DNA from: Streptomyces sp. G44
GTDB taxonomy: Bacteria > Actinomycetota > Actinomycetes > Streptomycetales > Streptomycetaceae
Assembly: GCF_016905445.1 (NCBI RefSeq)
Contig: NZ_JAFEXF010000028.1
Location: 1 to 51,114, forward strand
Reading direction: 5' to 3'
Length of the DNA: 51,114 nucleotides
Of this stretch, positions 7,806-17,324 are shown in pieces (the first letter of the stretch is position 1; each line of letters starts with the position of its first letter). The notes beneath the pieces were generated by a model. The model saw only the letters and a list, made by a program, of their open reading frames with translations, was not told the origin of the DNA and made no database searches. Both the position numbers and the translations under genes were made by a program.

Positions 7806-8615
7806 TCAGTCGTGCCAGGCGCCGAGGTCCTCCAGGAGGCCCTGGAGGGGCTCGAAGAGGCCGGGTGGGGCCGCGATGGCCAGCTCGCCCGACAGGGGCT
7901 CTCCGGGGCGGCCACCGGTCAGGGCGCCCGCCTCCCGCGCGACGAGGTCGCCCGCCGCGAAGTCCCAGGGGTTCAGTCCGCGCTCGTAGTACGCGTCCAG
8001 CCTGCCCAGCGCGACGTCGCACAGGTCGATCGCCGCTGATCCGCCGCGGCGGATGTCGCGCACCTTGGGGACGAGGTGCCGGGTGACCTCGGCCTGCCGG
8101 ACCCGGCGCTCGGTGAGGTAGCCGAAGCCGGTGCCGATCAGGGCCTGGCCGAACGGCGGGGCGGGGCGCACGCGCGCGGGCCGGTCGCCGGCGAAGGCGC
8201 CCTCGCCGAGGACCGCGCGGTACGTCTCACGGCGGACCGGGGCGTGCACCACCCCGACGAGGGTCTCGCCGTCCTTGCGGGCGGCGATGGACACGCACCA
8301 GTCCGGGCGGCCGTACAGGTAGTTGACGGTGCCGTCGATGGGGTCGACGACCCACTGGACGCCGCTGCTGCCCGCCAGGCTCGCGCCCTCCTCGCCGAGC
8401 ACGCCGTCGTCGGGCCTGCGTTCGGCGAGGAAGTCGGTGATGAGCTTCTCGGAGGCGATGTCCATCTCGGTGACGACGTCCACGGCGCTGGTCTTGGTGG
8501 CCGCCACGCCCAGGTCGTCGGGACGGCCGTCGCACAGGAAGGCACCGGCGCGGTGCGCGGCCTCCAGGGCGACGTCGAGCAGTTCGGCCTTGAGCGCCTT
8601 CAGCGGGTCCGTCAT
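7806..8615 (-). CDS. Inositol monophosphatase family protein
   Basis: A 269-residue Mg2+-dependent sugar/polyol phosphatase of the SuhB/IMPase family. The metal-binding motif WVVDPIDGTVNYLYG (DPIDGT), an upstream LGEEG motif and the C-terminal GLNPWDFAAGDLVAREAG are all intact. Likely substrates are inositol-1-phosphate or related phosphates; the exact one is not visible. ATG at 8615 has GGAGCGAG upstream. It lies 32 bases downstream of the ferrochelatase gene and is probably cotranscribed with it, as in other streptomycetes. Confidence 0.9.
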   Translation of the reverse strand: MTDPLKALKAELLDVALEAAHRAGAFLCDGRPDDLGVAATKTSAVDVVTEMDIASEKLITDFLAERRPDDGVLGEEGASLAGSSGVQWVVDPIDGTVNYLYGRPDWCVSIAARKDGETLVGVVHAPVRRETYRAVLGEGAFAGDRPARVRPAPPFGQALIGTGFGYLTERRVRQAEVTRHLVPKVRDIRRGGSAAIDLCDVALGRLDAYYERGLNPWDFAAGDLVAREAGALTGGRPGEPLSGELAIAAPPGLFEPLQGLLEDLGAWHD

Positions 8616-8647
8616 GGTGCTCGCTCCAGCTCGGGGGGTCTCGTGGG

Positions 8648-9775
8648 TCACGCGTACGGGCTGTCGGCGCCGGCGGCCGCGGGCTTCGGGGCGCGGGCCG
8701 GGCAGCAGCCCACCGGGCACAGGTCGTGGCTGGCGCCGAGCGTCCCGAGGGCGCAGGGGGTGACGGGCGTGCCGCTCTCCTTGGCCGCCCGCTCCAGGAC
8801 CAGGTCCCTGATCGCCGCGGCGAACCGGGGGTCGGCGCCGACCGTCGCCGAGCGGCGGACCGGCAGGCCCAGCTCGGCGGCCTTGGCCTCGGCCTCGGTG
8901 TCGAGGTCGTACAGGACCTCCATGTGGTCGGAGACGAAGCCGATGGGGACCATGACCACCGCGGGGGCGCCCGCGGCGTGCCGCTCCTCCAGGTGGTCGC
9001 AGATGTCCGGCTCCAGCCAGGGGATGTGCGGGGCGCCGCTGCGCGACTGGTAGACGAGCTCCCAGGGGTGCGCGACGCCGGTCTCCTCGCGCACCGCGTC
9101 GGCGATGAGGCGCGCGACGTCCAGGTGCTCCTTGACGTAGGCGCCGCCGTCGCCGTGGTCCTCGGCCGGGCCCGAGGTGTCGGCCGCGGCGTTCGGGATG
9201 GAGTGCGTCGTGAAGGCGAGGTGCGCGCCGTCCCGTACGTCCTCGGGCAGTTCGGAGAGGGACTTCAGGACGCCGTCGATCATGGGGCGCACGAAGCCGG
9301 GGTGGTTGAAGTAGTGCCGGAGCTTGTCGATCCGCGGCAGCTCCAGGCCCTCGGCCTCCAGGGCGGCGAGGGAGTCGGCGAGGTTCTCGCGGTACTGGCG
9401 GCAGCCCGAGTACGAGGCGTACGCGCTGGTGGCGAGGACCAGGATGCGGCGGTGGCCGTCGGTGACCATCTCGCGCAGGGTGTCGGTGAGGTAGGGCGCC
9501 CAGTTGCGGTTGCCCCAGTAGACCGGCAGGTCCAGACCGTGCTCCGCGAAGTCCTCGCGCAGGGCGTCGAGGAGGGCGCGGTTCTGGTCGTTGATCGGGC
9601 TGACCCCGCCGAACAGGAAGTAGTGCTGCCCCACCTCCTTGAGCCGCTCCGTGGGGATGCCGCGCCCGCGTGTCACGTTCTCCAGAAACGGGACCACGTC
9701 GTCGGGGCCTTCGGGGCCGCCGAACGAGAGCAGCAGCAGGGCGTCGTACGGAGTGGGATCGAGCGCATCGGACAT
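8648..9775 (-). CDS. hemH: Ferrochelatase (coproporphyrin type)
   Basis: Inserts Fe2+ into coproporphyrin III (the actinobacterial route) late in heme synthesis. The 375-residue protein has the N-terminal [15 protein letters not shown] motif, [11 protein letters not shown], the conserved His of FTTHSIPN (metal/porphyrin site) and the [10 protein letters not shown] region (conserved Glu). The C terminus carries Cys residues (CALG, then CPVGCCPA) that, with Cys in SGCRQY, match the [2Fe-2S] cluster seen in actinobacterial ferrochelatases. The name cpfC would also fit. ATG at 9775 is used; the longer frame overlaps the divergent promoter region. Confidence 0.95.
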   Translation of the reverse strand: MSDALDPTPYDALLLLSFGGPEGPDDVVPFLENVTRGRGIPTERLKEVGQHYFLFGGVSPINDQNRALLDALREDFAEHGLDLPVYWGNRNWAPYLTDTLREMVTDGHRRILVLATSAYASYSGCRQYRENLADSLAALEAEGLELPRIDKLRHYFNHPGFVRPMIDGVLKSLSELPEDVRDGAHLAFTTHSIPNAAADTSGPAEDHGDGGAYVKEHLDVARLIADAVREETGVAHPWELVYQSRSGAPHIPWLEPDICDHLEERHAAGAPAVVMVPIGFVSDHMEVLYDLDTEAEAKAAELGLPVRRSATVGADPRFAAAIRDLVLERAAKESGTPVTPCALGTLGASHDLCPVGCCPARAPKPAAAGADSPYA

Positions 9776-9917
9776 GCAGCCGATCCTGCCACCCGCCACT
9801 GACAGCCGGAAAACCCCGGTGCGTTCGCCGCGCCGGGGCCGTAAGCTGTATCGGCCACCTTTACGCCTTACCGGGGCCGCTTCTCGCAGCCGGCCCCGGC
9901 GCTTCCGCGGAGTCCAC

Positions 9918-11168
9918 GTGCCCAGCTCCTACCGCGCCCTCTTCGCCGCCCCCGGCACCAAGGCGTTCTCCACCGCCGGGTTCCTCGGCCGCATGCCCCT
10001 GTCGATGATGGGCATCGGCATCGTGACGATGGTGTCGCAGCTGACCGGGCGGTACGGCCTGGCCGGCGCGCTCTCGGCGACCGTGGCGCTGTCCGCCGCC
10101 GCGATCGGGCCGCAGATCTCCCGCCTGGTCGACCGGCACGGCCAGCGCCGGGTGCTCAGACCCGCCACGCTGGTCTCCCTGGCCGCGGTCGCCGGGCTGC
10201 TGCTGTGCGCGAAGTTCGAGACGCCGGACTGGACGCTGTTCGTCTTCGCCGCCCTGGTCGGCTGTGTGCCGAGCGTGGGCTCGATGATCCGGGCCCGCTG
10301 GGCCGTCCTGTACCGCGGCACCCCGCAGCTGCACACCGCGTACTCCTTCGAGTCCGTGGTGGACGAGGTCTGCTTCATCTTCGGGCCGATCATCTCGATC
10401 GGGCTCTCCACGGTGTGGTTCCCCGAGGCGGGGCCGCTGCTCGCCGGAGGCTTCCTCGCCGCGGGGGTCTTCTGGCTGACGGCCCAGCGGGCCACCGAGC
10501 CGGTGCCCCACCCGCGCGAACACCACACCGGGGGCTCGGCGCTGCGCTCGGGCGGGCTCCAGGTGCTCGTCGCCACGTTCGTCGCGACCGGCGCGATCTT
10601 CGGGTCGGTCGACGTGGTCACCGTGGCGTACGCGGAGGCCGAGGGCCACAAGTCCGCGGCGAGCCTGGTGCTCGCGGTCTACGCGCTCGGCTCCTGCCTC
10701 GCCGGAGCGGTCTTCGGGCTGCTGCACTTCAAGGGGGCACCGGCCCTCAGGTGGCTGCTGGGTGTCTGCGCGATGGCCGTGAGTATGATCCCGCTTCAAC
10801 TGGTCGGGAACCTGCTGTTTCTGGCCGTGGCGCTGTTCGTCGCGGGCCTCTCCATCGCACCGACAATGATCACGACGATGGCCCTCGTCGAGGAGCACGT
10901 ACCACGCGCGAAACTGACCGAGGGCATGACCTGGGTGAGCACCGGGCTCGCGGTCGGCGTCGCGCTCGGCTCCTCCGCGGCCGGCTGGGTGATCGACGCC
11001 GCCGGTCCGGACGCCGGGTACACGGTCCCGGGGGTCTCCGGGGCCGTCGCGGTCGTCGTCGGGTTCCTGGGCTACCGCCGGCTGAAGAGGCCGGTTCCGC
11101 GACGGGGAGGGACCCATGAGCACGGGAACGGGCACGGCCAGCGGGAAGAGCACAGCGGCGTGGCGTAA
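9918..11168 (+). CDS. MFS transporter
   Basis: A 416-residue major facilitator with about 12 hydrophobic segments. The A-motif-like loop is [18 protein letters not shown] (between TM2 and TM3). Central [21 protein letters not shown] and [18 protein letters not shown] resemble putative drug-efflux MFS proteins; the substrate is unknown. Start GTG at 9918 has GGAG six bases upstream; the longer frame back to 9639 only shadows hemH. The C terminus ([13 protein letters not shown]) is translated from the 53 bases that overlap the next gene, so the two are coupled. Confidence 0.9.
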   Translation: MPSSYRALFAAPGTKAFSTAGFLGRMPLSMMGIGIVTMVSQLTGRYGLAGALSATVALSAAAIGPQISRLVDRHGQRRVLRPATLVSLAAVAGLLLCAKFETPDWTLFVFAALVGCVPSVGSMIRARWAVLYRGTPQLHTAYSFESVVDEVCFIFGPIISIGLSTVWFPEAGPLLAGGFLAAGVFWLTAQRATEPVPHPREHHTGGSALRSGGLQVLVATFVATGAIFGSVDVVTVAYAEAEGHKSAASLVLAVYALGSCLAGAVFGLLHFKGAPALRWLLGVCAMAVSMIPLQLVGNLLFLAVALFVAGLSIAPTMITTMALVEEHVPRAKLTEGMTWVSTGLAVGVALGSSAAGWVIDAAGPDAGYTVPGVSGAVAVVVGFLGYRRLKRPVPRRGGTHEHGNGHGQREEHSGVA

Positions 11169-12447
11169 CTGGGCGGGAAACGTCGCCTCGCGGCCTGCCG
11201 GAGAGGTCACCCCCGCGTCGGTGGACGAGCTCTCCGCGGCCCTGCGCGGCGCCAAGGCCGACGGTCTGCGGGCCAAGCCCGTGGGCGCGGGTCACTCCTT
11301 CACGGCGGCGGCAGCGACCGACGGCCTTCTCATACGGCCCGATCTGCTCACCGGCATCCGCGCCATCGACCGCGCGGCGGGCACCGTCACGGTGGAGGCC
11401 GGCACGCCGCTGAAGCGCCTGAACACGGCGCTCGCGCGGGAGGGCCTGTCGCTGACGAACATGGGCGACATCATGGAGCAGACGGTCTCCGGAGCCGTCA
11501 GCACCGGCACGCACGGCACGGGCCGCGACTCGGCGTCGATCGCCGCCCAGATCAGGGGCCTTGAGCTGGTCACCGCGGACGGCACGGTCCTGACCTGCTC
11601 CGCCGAGGAGAATCCCGACGTCTTCGCCGCCGCCCGCGTCGGGCTCGGGGCGCTGGGCGTCATCACCGCGATCACCTTCGCCGTGGAGCCCGTCTTCTTC
11701 CTGACGGCCCGCGAGGAGCCGATGACGTTCGACCGGGTCACGAGCGACTTCGACGCGCTCTTCACCGAGAACGAGCACTTCGAGTTCTACTGGTTCCCGC
11801 ACACCGGCAACTGCACCACCAAGCGCAACAACCGCAGTCCGGGCCCGGTGGCCCCGCCCGGCAGGATCAGCGCCTTCGTGGAGGACGAGTTGCTCTCCAA
11901 CGGCCTCTTCCAGGTGGTCAACTCCGTGGGCCGGGCCTTCCCCGCGACCATCCCCGGCATCGCCAGGATCTCCAGCAAGGCGCTGTCCGCCCGCACGTAC
12001 ACGGACATCCCCTACAAGGTCTTCACCAGCCCGCGCCGAGTGCGCTTCATGGAGATGGAGTACGCCGTTCCGCGCGCGGCCCTCGTGGAGACCCTGCGCG
12101 AGCTGAAGGCCATGGTGGACCGCTCCCGGCTGCGGATCAGCTTCCCCGTCGAGGTCCGCACGGCGCCCGCCGACGACATCGCGCTCTCCACGGCCTCGGG
12201 CCGGGAGAGCGCGTACATCGCCGTCCACATGTACAAGGGCACGCCGTACCAGGCGTACTTCGCGGCGGCGGAGCGGATCTTCACCGCGCACGAGGGGCGG
12301 CCGCACTGGGGCAAGCTGCACACGTGCGACGCGGAGTACTTCGCCGAGGCGTACCCCCGCTTCGGTGAGTTCACCGCCGTGCGCGACCGCCTGGACCCGG
12401 ACCGCATGTTCGCCAACGCCTACCTGCGGCGGGTCCTCGGCGACTGA
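11116..12447 (+). CDS. D-arabinono-1,4-lactone oxidase family FAD protein
   Basis: A 443-residue VAO/PCMH-fold oxidoreductase. The FAD domain (about 15-190) has PVGAGHSFTAAA (pyrophosphate loop) and VSGAVSTGTHGTGRD. The C-terminal ALO domain ends with the conserved HWGKLHTCDAEYF. By family it oxidises an aldonolactone or alditol with O2 or another acceptor; the true substrate is unknown. ATG at 11116 follows GGGAGGG and lies inside the end of the MFS gene. It converges on the repetitive membrane protein with ten bases between stops. Confidence 0.88.
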   Translation: MSTGTGTASGKSTAAWRNWAGNVASRPAGEVTPASVDELSAALRGAKADGLRAKPVGAGHSFTAAAATDGLLIRPDLLTGIRAIDRAAGTVTVEAGTPLKRLNTALAREGLSLTNMGDIMEQTVSGAVSTGTHGTGRDSASIAAQIRGLELVTADGTVLTCSAEENPDVFAAARVGLGALGVITAITFAVEPVFFLTAREEPMTFDRVTSDFDALFTENEHFEFYWFPHTGNCTTKRNNRSPGPVAPPGRISAFVEDELLSNGLFQVVNSVGRAFPATIPGIARISSKALSARTYTDIPYKVFTSPRRVRFMEMEYAVPRAALVETLRELKAMVDRSRLRISFPVEVRTAPADDIALSTASGRESAYIAVHMYKGTPYQAYFAAAERIFTAHEGRPHWGKLHTCDAEYFAEAYPRFGEFTAVRDRLDPDRMFANAYLRRVLGD

Positions 12448-12457
12448 CCTGCCCCGC

Positions 12458-13714
12458 CTACGGGCTGGTGGTCTCGCCCTGCTGCGCGCCGCCGTCGCTG
12501 TCCGTGCCGGAGCCCGAGCCGGAGCCGGTGCCTGTGCCGTTCGACGGCGTGGGGGTCGGCTTCGGCGTCGGTGTCGGGTCCGTCGTGGAACCGTCGTCTC
12601 CGGAGTCGGTGCCCTTGTCCGTGTCGGGGTCCGTTCCGGTGCCCTTGTCGGGGTCCTGTTGGGAGTCCGAGCCGGAGCCGGTTCCGGAGCCGTTGCCCTT
12701 GCCCGGGGTCTGCCCGCCGGTCCCGTCCGGATCCTGCGAGGCGTTGTCCCCGCCCTGCCGGGAGCCGTCGTCCGTTCCCGAAGTGCCGTTGTCCGAGGGC
12801 TGACCGGTCGGTTCACCCGAGGGTGTGGACGGCTTCTCCGGAGAGGAGTGGTTCCCCGTGAAGCTGTTGCCGATGGTGGTGCCCTTGCCGCCGCTGAGGT
12901 CCTGATCGGTCACGAGCTCGTACGCGGTGATGCCGCCCATGGCGACACCGAAGACGACGGCCGCCGCGATCAGCGGCCGCTTCCAGCTGCGGATCCGCGC
13001 GCGGTGCGTCGTGCCGTCGGTGAACTCGTCCGAAGGGAGCGGTGGTTCGAGCGGCACCCCCGGAGGCGGTGCCTGCGCCCCGACGTGGAGCACGCGCGTG
13101 GCGTCGTCGCGGGGCGTCGACCGGGTGGCGTCCTCACGCGGCATCAGCTGGGTGGCGTCCTCGCGCGGCACGAGCCGGGTGGCGTCGACCGAGCCGAGCA
13201 GTTGCGTCTTCTCGGCGTCGAGGGGGGCGTCCAGGTCGGTGGCCACGGAGGGCAGCACGGTCGTCGGATCGGCGTCCGCGGCGGGAAGTGCCGTGGTCGC
13301 GTCGGCGCCGGCGTCCTGCGTTCTTCCCCAGGTCGTGGTCACGGGACCGGTGGTGGTCGCGGCCCCCGGACGGCCTTGGCGGGCGGCCGTCTTGAACGTC
13401 TCGGGCACCCGCGGGGCGGAGGTGGCGGGCACCTGGTGCGCCTTCGGCTTGGCCTGCACCGCCACGACGCGTATCTGTTCGCCCGTGCGTTTGAAGAAGT
13501 GCTGGAAGATCGTGCCGCCGCAGGTCGCGATGCCGCTCACGACGCCGGCGCCGAGGATCGTCCCGTAGACGCCGAGGTTCGAGGCCAACTTCGCCGCCAC
13601 CACTGCGGCGATGGCGCTCCCGGCCACCTGCGGCACGCTGAGATCGAGGCGCCGCTTCTCCTCCGGCTCCTCCTGGTCCTTCGACTCCTTGCCGGAATCC
13701 GGCTTTACTCGCAT
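12458..13714 (-). CDS. Repetitive Thr/Ser/Gly/Pro-rich single-pass membrane protein
   Basis: A 418-residue protein of unknown function. Residues 1-25 are charged; about 27-75 form an Ala/Gly-rich hydrophobic hairpin (VPQVAGSAIAAVVAAKLASNLG, VYGTILGAGVVSGIATCGG). A cytoplasmic linker (85-240) carries degenerate repeats such as DATRLVPRE, DATQLMPRE and DATRSTPRD. A transmembrane helix follows (about 255-277, LIAAAVVFGVAMGGITAYEL), then a 140-residue extracellular tail made almost only of Gly/Ser/Thr/Asp/Pro. ATG at 13714 follows AAGGG. The DATxxxPR repeats recall the Thr-containing linkers of Ser/Thr-kinase substrates; that is only a suggestion. Confidence 0.75.
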   Translation of the reverse strand: MRVKPDSGKESKDQEEPEEKRRLDLSVPQVAGSAIAAVVAAKLASNLGVYGTILGAGVVSGIATCGGTIFQHFFKRTGEQIRVVAVQAKPKAHQVPATSAPRVPETFKTAARQGRPGAATTTGPVTTTWGRTQDAGADATTALPAADADPTTVLPSVATDLDAPLDAEKTQLLGSVDATRLVPREDATQLMPREDATRSTPRDDATRVLHVGAQAPPPGVPLEPPLPSDEFTDGTTHRARIRSWKRPLIAAAVVFGVAMGGITAYELVTDQDLSGGKGTTIGNSFTGNHSSPEKPSTPSGEPTGQPSDNGTSGTDDGSRQGGDNASQDPDGTGGQTPGKGNGSGTGSGSDSQQDPDKGTGTDPDTDKGTDSGDDGSTTDPTPTPKPTPTPSNGTGTGSGSGSGTDSDGGAQQGETTSP

Positions 13715-14185
13715 CTCCGACCCTTGCCTGCCTTTCTCACCTACTCGACGGACTGCACGAGAAGGGGACGTACGGACGAAGGAATTAGTTCCGTTTCTGG
13801 TGATTCCGTGAAGTGCGCCACGCGCACGCGGGGGCGCGAGCGCCGAAAAGGCCGCCAACTCCCTTCCGGCACGAGAAGTTCGGCGGCGCGGCGGTCCACC
13901 CGCGTGGCCCGAATGGAGTACTGTTGCGAGCCCTGGGTCCGGTCTCCCGCCAGGGTGCCCGGGGCCTTCCAGGACCGCCGGGTGGGGGGCTGACCGCACA
14001 GGGTGGCGAAAGTCGTCACTTAGCGTTGCAAAATGGTTACCGTGCCATAACGGCGGTCCAGGGCCCCTGCCCGACACGCCGGGCAACTCGGCAAGGTTGT
14101 GGCAGGCTGCACCCGGGCAGGCCACACTCGACTAGCGGAAGCAGCGACGCACGTGACGTCGGCAGGCACCACCCGGGAGGTCCCC
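13715..14185. other. 471-base divergent region before sepH and the repetitive membrane protein
   Basis: No gene is supported. It carries an inverted repeat GGAATTAGTTCC (13781-13792), an A+T-richer block around 14020-14050 (a TTGCAA hexamer near 14027 and CATAAC near 14045, not correctly spaced as a pair), and the sepH ribosome site. Promoters for both flanking genes are expected here. Confidence 0.5.
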
Positions 14186-15286
14186 ATGCCCGAACTGCGT
14201 GTCGTGGCCGTCAGCAACGACGGCACACGGCTGGTGCTGAAGGCTGCGGACAGCACGGAGTACACGCTTCCGATCGATGAGCGGCTGCGTGCGGCCGTCC
14301 GCGGCGACCGGCCCCGACTCGGACAGATCGAGATCGAGGTGGAGAGCCACCTCCGCCCGCGCGACATCCAGGCGCGTATACGTGCCGGTGCCAGCGCCGA
14401 AGAAGTGGCCCAGTTCGCCGGCATTCCGGTGGATCGCGTCCGGCGCTTCGAGGGCCCTGTGCTCGCCGAGCGCGCCTTCATGGCGGAACGCGCCAGAAAG
14501 ACTCCGGTACGCCGTCCGGGTGAGAACACCGGGCCCCAGCTCGGCGAGGCCGTGCAGGAACGGCTGCTGCTGCGCGGCGCCGACAAGGACTCCGTCCAGT
14601 GGGACTCCTGGCGCCGCGACGACGGCACCTGGGAGGTCCTGCTCGTCTACCGCGTCGCGACCGAGCCGCACTCCGCGAGCTGGACGTACGACCCGCCCCG
14701 GCGGCTCGTCCAGGCCGTGGACGACGAGGCGCGCTCGCTGATCGGCGAGACGGACGACATCGCGGCGCCCGAGCCCAGCTTCCCGTTCGTGCCGCGCATC
14801 GCCCGGCTCCCCCGGGACCGTCCGCTGGACCGGCCGCTCGACCGCGCCCTGGACCGGCAGCTCGACCGCCAGAGCATCCCGGCCTCCCCCGCCGAGGCCG
14901 TGGAGGAGACCGACGGCGTGGTGCCCGCGGTGGCCGAGCAGGAGCGCGACTCGCTGACCAGCCTCCTGGAGGCGGTGCCCAGCTTCCGTGGCGACATGGT
15001 GGTGCCCGAGCGGCCCTCGGCCGCGGCCACCGCGGAACTGCCGCCACCCGCGCAGGAGGAGGCCGAGCAGGAGCCCGAGGCCGAGGAGCCGCCCGCGGCG
15101 TCGGCCGGCGCCGGTTCGGCCTATGCGGACGTGCTCATGCCGCGCTCGGTGGCCAGCCACCGCGACCGCCTGGTCGGTTCCACCGACCGCCAGGCCGAGG
15201 CCGACGGCGTGCGCCCCGGGCGCCGTGCCGCGGTGCCCAGCTGGGACGAGATCGTCTTCGGCACGCGCCGCAAGAAGCAGGAGTAG
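14186..15286 (+). CDS. sepH: SepH cell-division regulator
   Basis: SepH is an actinobacterial FtsZ-binding protein that stimulates Z-ring assembly at vegetative and sporulation septa. This 366-residue protein has the DUF3071 N-terminal domain: beta-rich PELRVVAVSNDGTRLVLKA, the helix-turn-helix-like LRPRDIQARIRAGASAEEVAQFAGIPVDRVRRFEGP (57-92) and the following WDSWRRDDGTWEVLLVY. A disordered acidic/proline region (190-330) contains an Arg-Asp-rich LDR repeat (211-228). The conserved C-terminal helix VPSWDEIVFGTRRKKQE closes the protein. ATG at 14186 follows GGGAGGT six bases away. Confidence 0.95.
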   Translation: MPELRVVAVSNDGTRLVLKAADSTEYTLPIDERLRAAVRGDRPRLGQIEIEVESHLRPRDIQARIRAGASAEEVAQFAGIPVDRVRRFEGPVLAERAFMAERARKTPVRRPGENTGPQLGEAVQERLLLRGADKDSVQWDSWRRDDGTWEVLLVYRVATEPHSASWTYDPPRRLVQAVDDEARSLIGETDDIAAPEPSFPFVPRIARLPRDRPLDRPLDRALDRQLDRQSIPASPAEAVEETDGVVPAVAEQERDSLTSLLEAVPSFRGDMVVPERPSAAATAELPPPAQEEAEQEPEAEEPPAASAGAGSAYADVLMPRSVASHRDRLVGSTDRQAEADGVRPGRRAAVPSWDEIVFGTRRKKQE

Positions 15287-15297
15287 TAGCCGCGGAT

Positions 15298-15347
15298 GCA
15301 CGCGCGTGGGGCCCCGCACCGGCCGGTGCGGGGCCCCACGCGCGTGC
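15298..15347. terminator. 50-bp perfect palindrome, bidirectional terminator of sepH and the sulfurtransferase gene
   Basis: Bases 15298-15322 are the exact reverse complement of 15323-15347: 25-bp arms and no spacer. It starts 12 bases after the sepH stop and ends 13 bases before the convergent sulfurtransferase stop. In RNA it would form a 23-bp hairpin with a four-base loop from either strand. Confidence 0.9.
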
Positions 15348-15359
15348 CCGACTGCCGCA

Positions 15360-16187
15360 CTACTGAGGGTCCGGGCCCGTGGCGACCGGACGTGAGCCGT
15401 CAGCCGACCACTCGGACCAGGAGCCCACGTACAGCGCGGCCGGAATGCCCGCCACCGCCAGGGCCAGCACCTCATGGGCGCCCGAGACGCCCGAGCCGCA
15501 GTAGACCCCGACCTCCGACGTCCTGGAGGCGCCCAGCGCCTTGAAGCGGTCGGCCAGTTCGGCGGCGGGCTTGAAGCGGCCGTCCTGCGCGACGTTCTCG
15601 GTGGTCGGCGCCGAGACCGCGCCGGGGATGTGCCCGGCCACCTTGTCGATCGGCTCGACCTCGCCGCGGTAGCGCTCGGCCGCGCGGGCGTCGAGGAGCA
15701 GCCCGGAGCGGGCCAGGGCCGCCGCGGAGTCCGCGTCCAGGAAGTCGGTGCTGTTGGGCGCCGGCTCGAACGTGCCTTCGGCCGGGGCCGTCCCGGCGCC
15801 CGGCTCCAGAGGGCCGGTCCACAGGGCGAGGCCGCCGTCGAGGACGCGCACGGACACATGGCCCGTCCAGCGCAGCATCCACCACAGGCGTGCGGCCGCC
15901 CAGTTCTGGCCACCGTCGTACACCACGACATCGCGGTCCGCCGAGACCCCCGCCGCCCTCATCACGGCACCGAAGTGGTCCAGGTCGGGGAGCGGGTGGC
16001 GGCCTCCGGGGCCCGCGGGTCCCGCCAGGTCGGCGTCCAGGTCGACGAAGACCGCCGACGGAATGTGCCCCTCCTCGTAGGCGCCGCGCATCGAGCCCTG
16101 GTGCTGCCAGCGGACGTCGAGCAGGACCGGCGGGTTCTCGCCCGCCAGCTCGCTCGCGAGTTCGGATGCAGAGATGATGGCGTTCAT
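15360..16187 (-). CDS. sseA: Two-domain sulfurtransferase (thiosulfate/3-mercaptopyruvate)
   Basis: A 275-residue protein with tandem rhodanese domains. The first (1-125) is inactive in type, with DVRWQHQGSMRGAYEEGHIPSAVFVDLD. The second (140-275) has the catalytic loop YCGSGVSG, whose Cys carries the persulfide; CGSGV resembles 3-mercaptopyruvate more than thiosulfate sulfurtransferases (CRKGV). ATG at 16187 follows AAGGA by seven bases; upstream in-frame Met codons lack a ribosome site. It is transcribed toward sepH, ending at the shared palindrome. Confidence 0.88.
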   Translation of the reverse strand: MNAIISASELASELAGENPPVLLDVRWQHQGSMRGAYEEGHIPSAVFVDLDADLAGPAGPGGRHPLPDLDHFGAVMRAAGVSADRDVVVYDGGQNWAAARLWWMLRWTGHVSVRVLDGGLALWTGPLEPGAGTAPAEGTFEPAPNSTDFLDADSAAALARSGLLLDARAAERYRGEVEPIDKVAGHIPGAVSAPTTENVAQDGRFKPAAELADRFKALGASRTSEVGVYCGSGVSGAHEVLALAVAGIPAALYVGSWSEWSADGSRPVATGPDPQ

Positions 16188-16510
16188 GGGCCCATCCTTG
16201 CGCATGGGGTGGCCGTACGGGCACGGTCCGACTACCCTGCTCCGCCGTAAGCCGCCCGACCACAGTGCGTACGGAACCGCGTACGCGCCGTACAGCGGAT
16301 GGCCCCCGCCCGGCCTTCCCGCGGTCATGGGTGAGACCACCTGAAACGGGCATCCTCCGCGGGAAGCCGGAGCGTGCGGCGCGGCCGGGACGCGTGGCGC
16401 GACGGGCGGTGCGAGCATCTACGGGGGCGCGCATGCGCGCGGCGAGGGCACGCGCGTTCGGCAGAAGCGGAAGCGAAGCGGCCACCACGATGGCCGAGGA
16501 GAGGGTGACG
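16188..16510. other. 323-base divergent region, sulfurtransferase / VOC protein
   Basis: No gene with a credible ribosome site. An open frame runs into the VOC gene from 16265, but it is Arg/Ala-rich and its codons look non-coding. Promoters for both flanking genes are expected here; none was assigned. Confidence 0.45.
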
Positions 16511-17323
16511 ATGACCGAGGCACAGGCGTCCGCAGGGCGGCGCGACGGCGCACAAGCCGGTCGAAGCGCGCCCGGCACACCCTGCTGGGTGAGCCTGATG
16601 GCGCATGGCCTGGCGGCGACCCAGGAGTTCTACGGAGCGCTCTTCGGCTGGGAGTTCCGGCCTGGACCCGAGCAGCTCGGCCCCTATGTGCGGGCACTGC
16701 TCGACGGGCGGGAGGTGGCCGGCATCGGTCAGCTGCCGGCCGGCCGGCACCTGCCGATCGCCTGGACGCCCTATCTGGCGACGGACGACGCGGACGCGAC
16801 GGCCGAGGCCGTGCGGTACTGCGGCGGCACGGTGGGCGTGGGTCCGATCACCGCGGGCCAGGCGGGGCGGATGGCCGTCGCGTCGGACCCCACGGGCGCC
16901 GTCTTCGGGCTCTGGCAGGCCGCGCGGCACCTGGGCAGCGCGGTGACGCGGGTGCCGGGCGCGCCGGCCTGGAACGAGCTGGTGACCCGCGAGACCGCGA
17001 GCGTCGTCATGTTCTACGAATCCGTGTTCGGCTACACCGACGAGGCCGTGGCCTCGACCGAACACGACCATCTGACCCTGTACGTCGAGGGCCGCCCGGT
17101 GGCGTCCGTGCGCGGCGTTGGCGACGCGCTGCCGCGCGACCGCGGGCCGCACTGGATGACGTACTTCGAGGCCGCGGACGTCGACGAGACGGCGGCGCGG
17201 GTCGTCGAGCTCGGCGGGCGGGTGGTCCGGGCGCCGCGCGAGGGCGTCCAGGGCCGGGAGGCCACGGTCGCCGACCCGGAGGGCGCGGTCTTCACCCTCG
17301 TACGTTCGTCCCCGCGCGACTGA
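16511..17323 (+). CDS. Tandem VOC (glyoxalase/bleomycin-resistance fold) protein
   Basis: A 270-residue protein with two VOC modules: about 22-135 (GTPCWVSLMAHGLAATQEFYGALFGWEF to SDPTGAVFGLWQ) and about 145-265 (GAPAWNELVTRETASVVMFYESVFGY to VADPEGAVFTLVR). This two-domain form is common in Streptomyces and often annotated as a hydroxylase or glyoxalase; the reaction is unknown. ATG 16511 is preferred over ATG 16490 because GAGGAGAGGG ends five bases before it. It converges on tdk with one base between stop codons. Confidence 0.85.
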   Translation: MTEAQASAGRRDGAQAGRSAPGTPCWVSLMAHGLAATQEFYGALFGWEFRPGPEQLGPYVRALLDGREVAGIGQLPAGRHLPIAWTPYLATDDADATAEAVRYCGGTVGVGPITAGQAGRMAVASDPTGAVFGLWQAARHLGSAVTRVPGAPAWNELVTRETASVVMFYESVFGYTDEAVASTEHDHLTLYVEGRPVASVRGVGDALPRDRGPHWMTYFEAADVDETAARVVELGGRVVRAPREGVQGREATVADPEGAVFTLVRSSPRD

Positions 17324-17324
17324 G

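Noticed and set aside
12468..12861. Rightward Pro/Glu/Arg-rich frames opposite the repetitive membrane protein.
   Set aside because: Their apparent repeats are the complement of the Gly/Ser/Asp tail of the leftward gene; no start site or family match.
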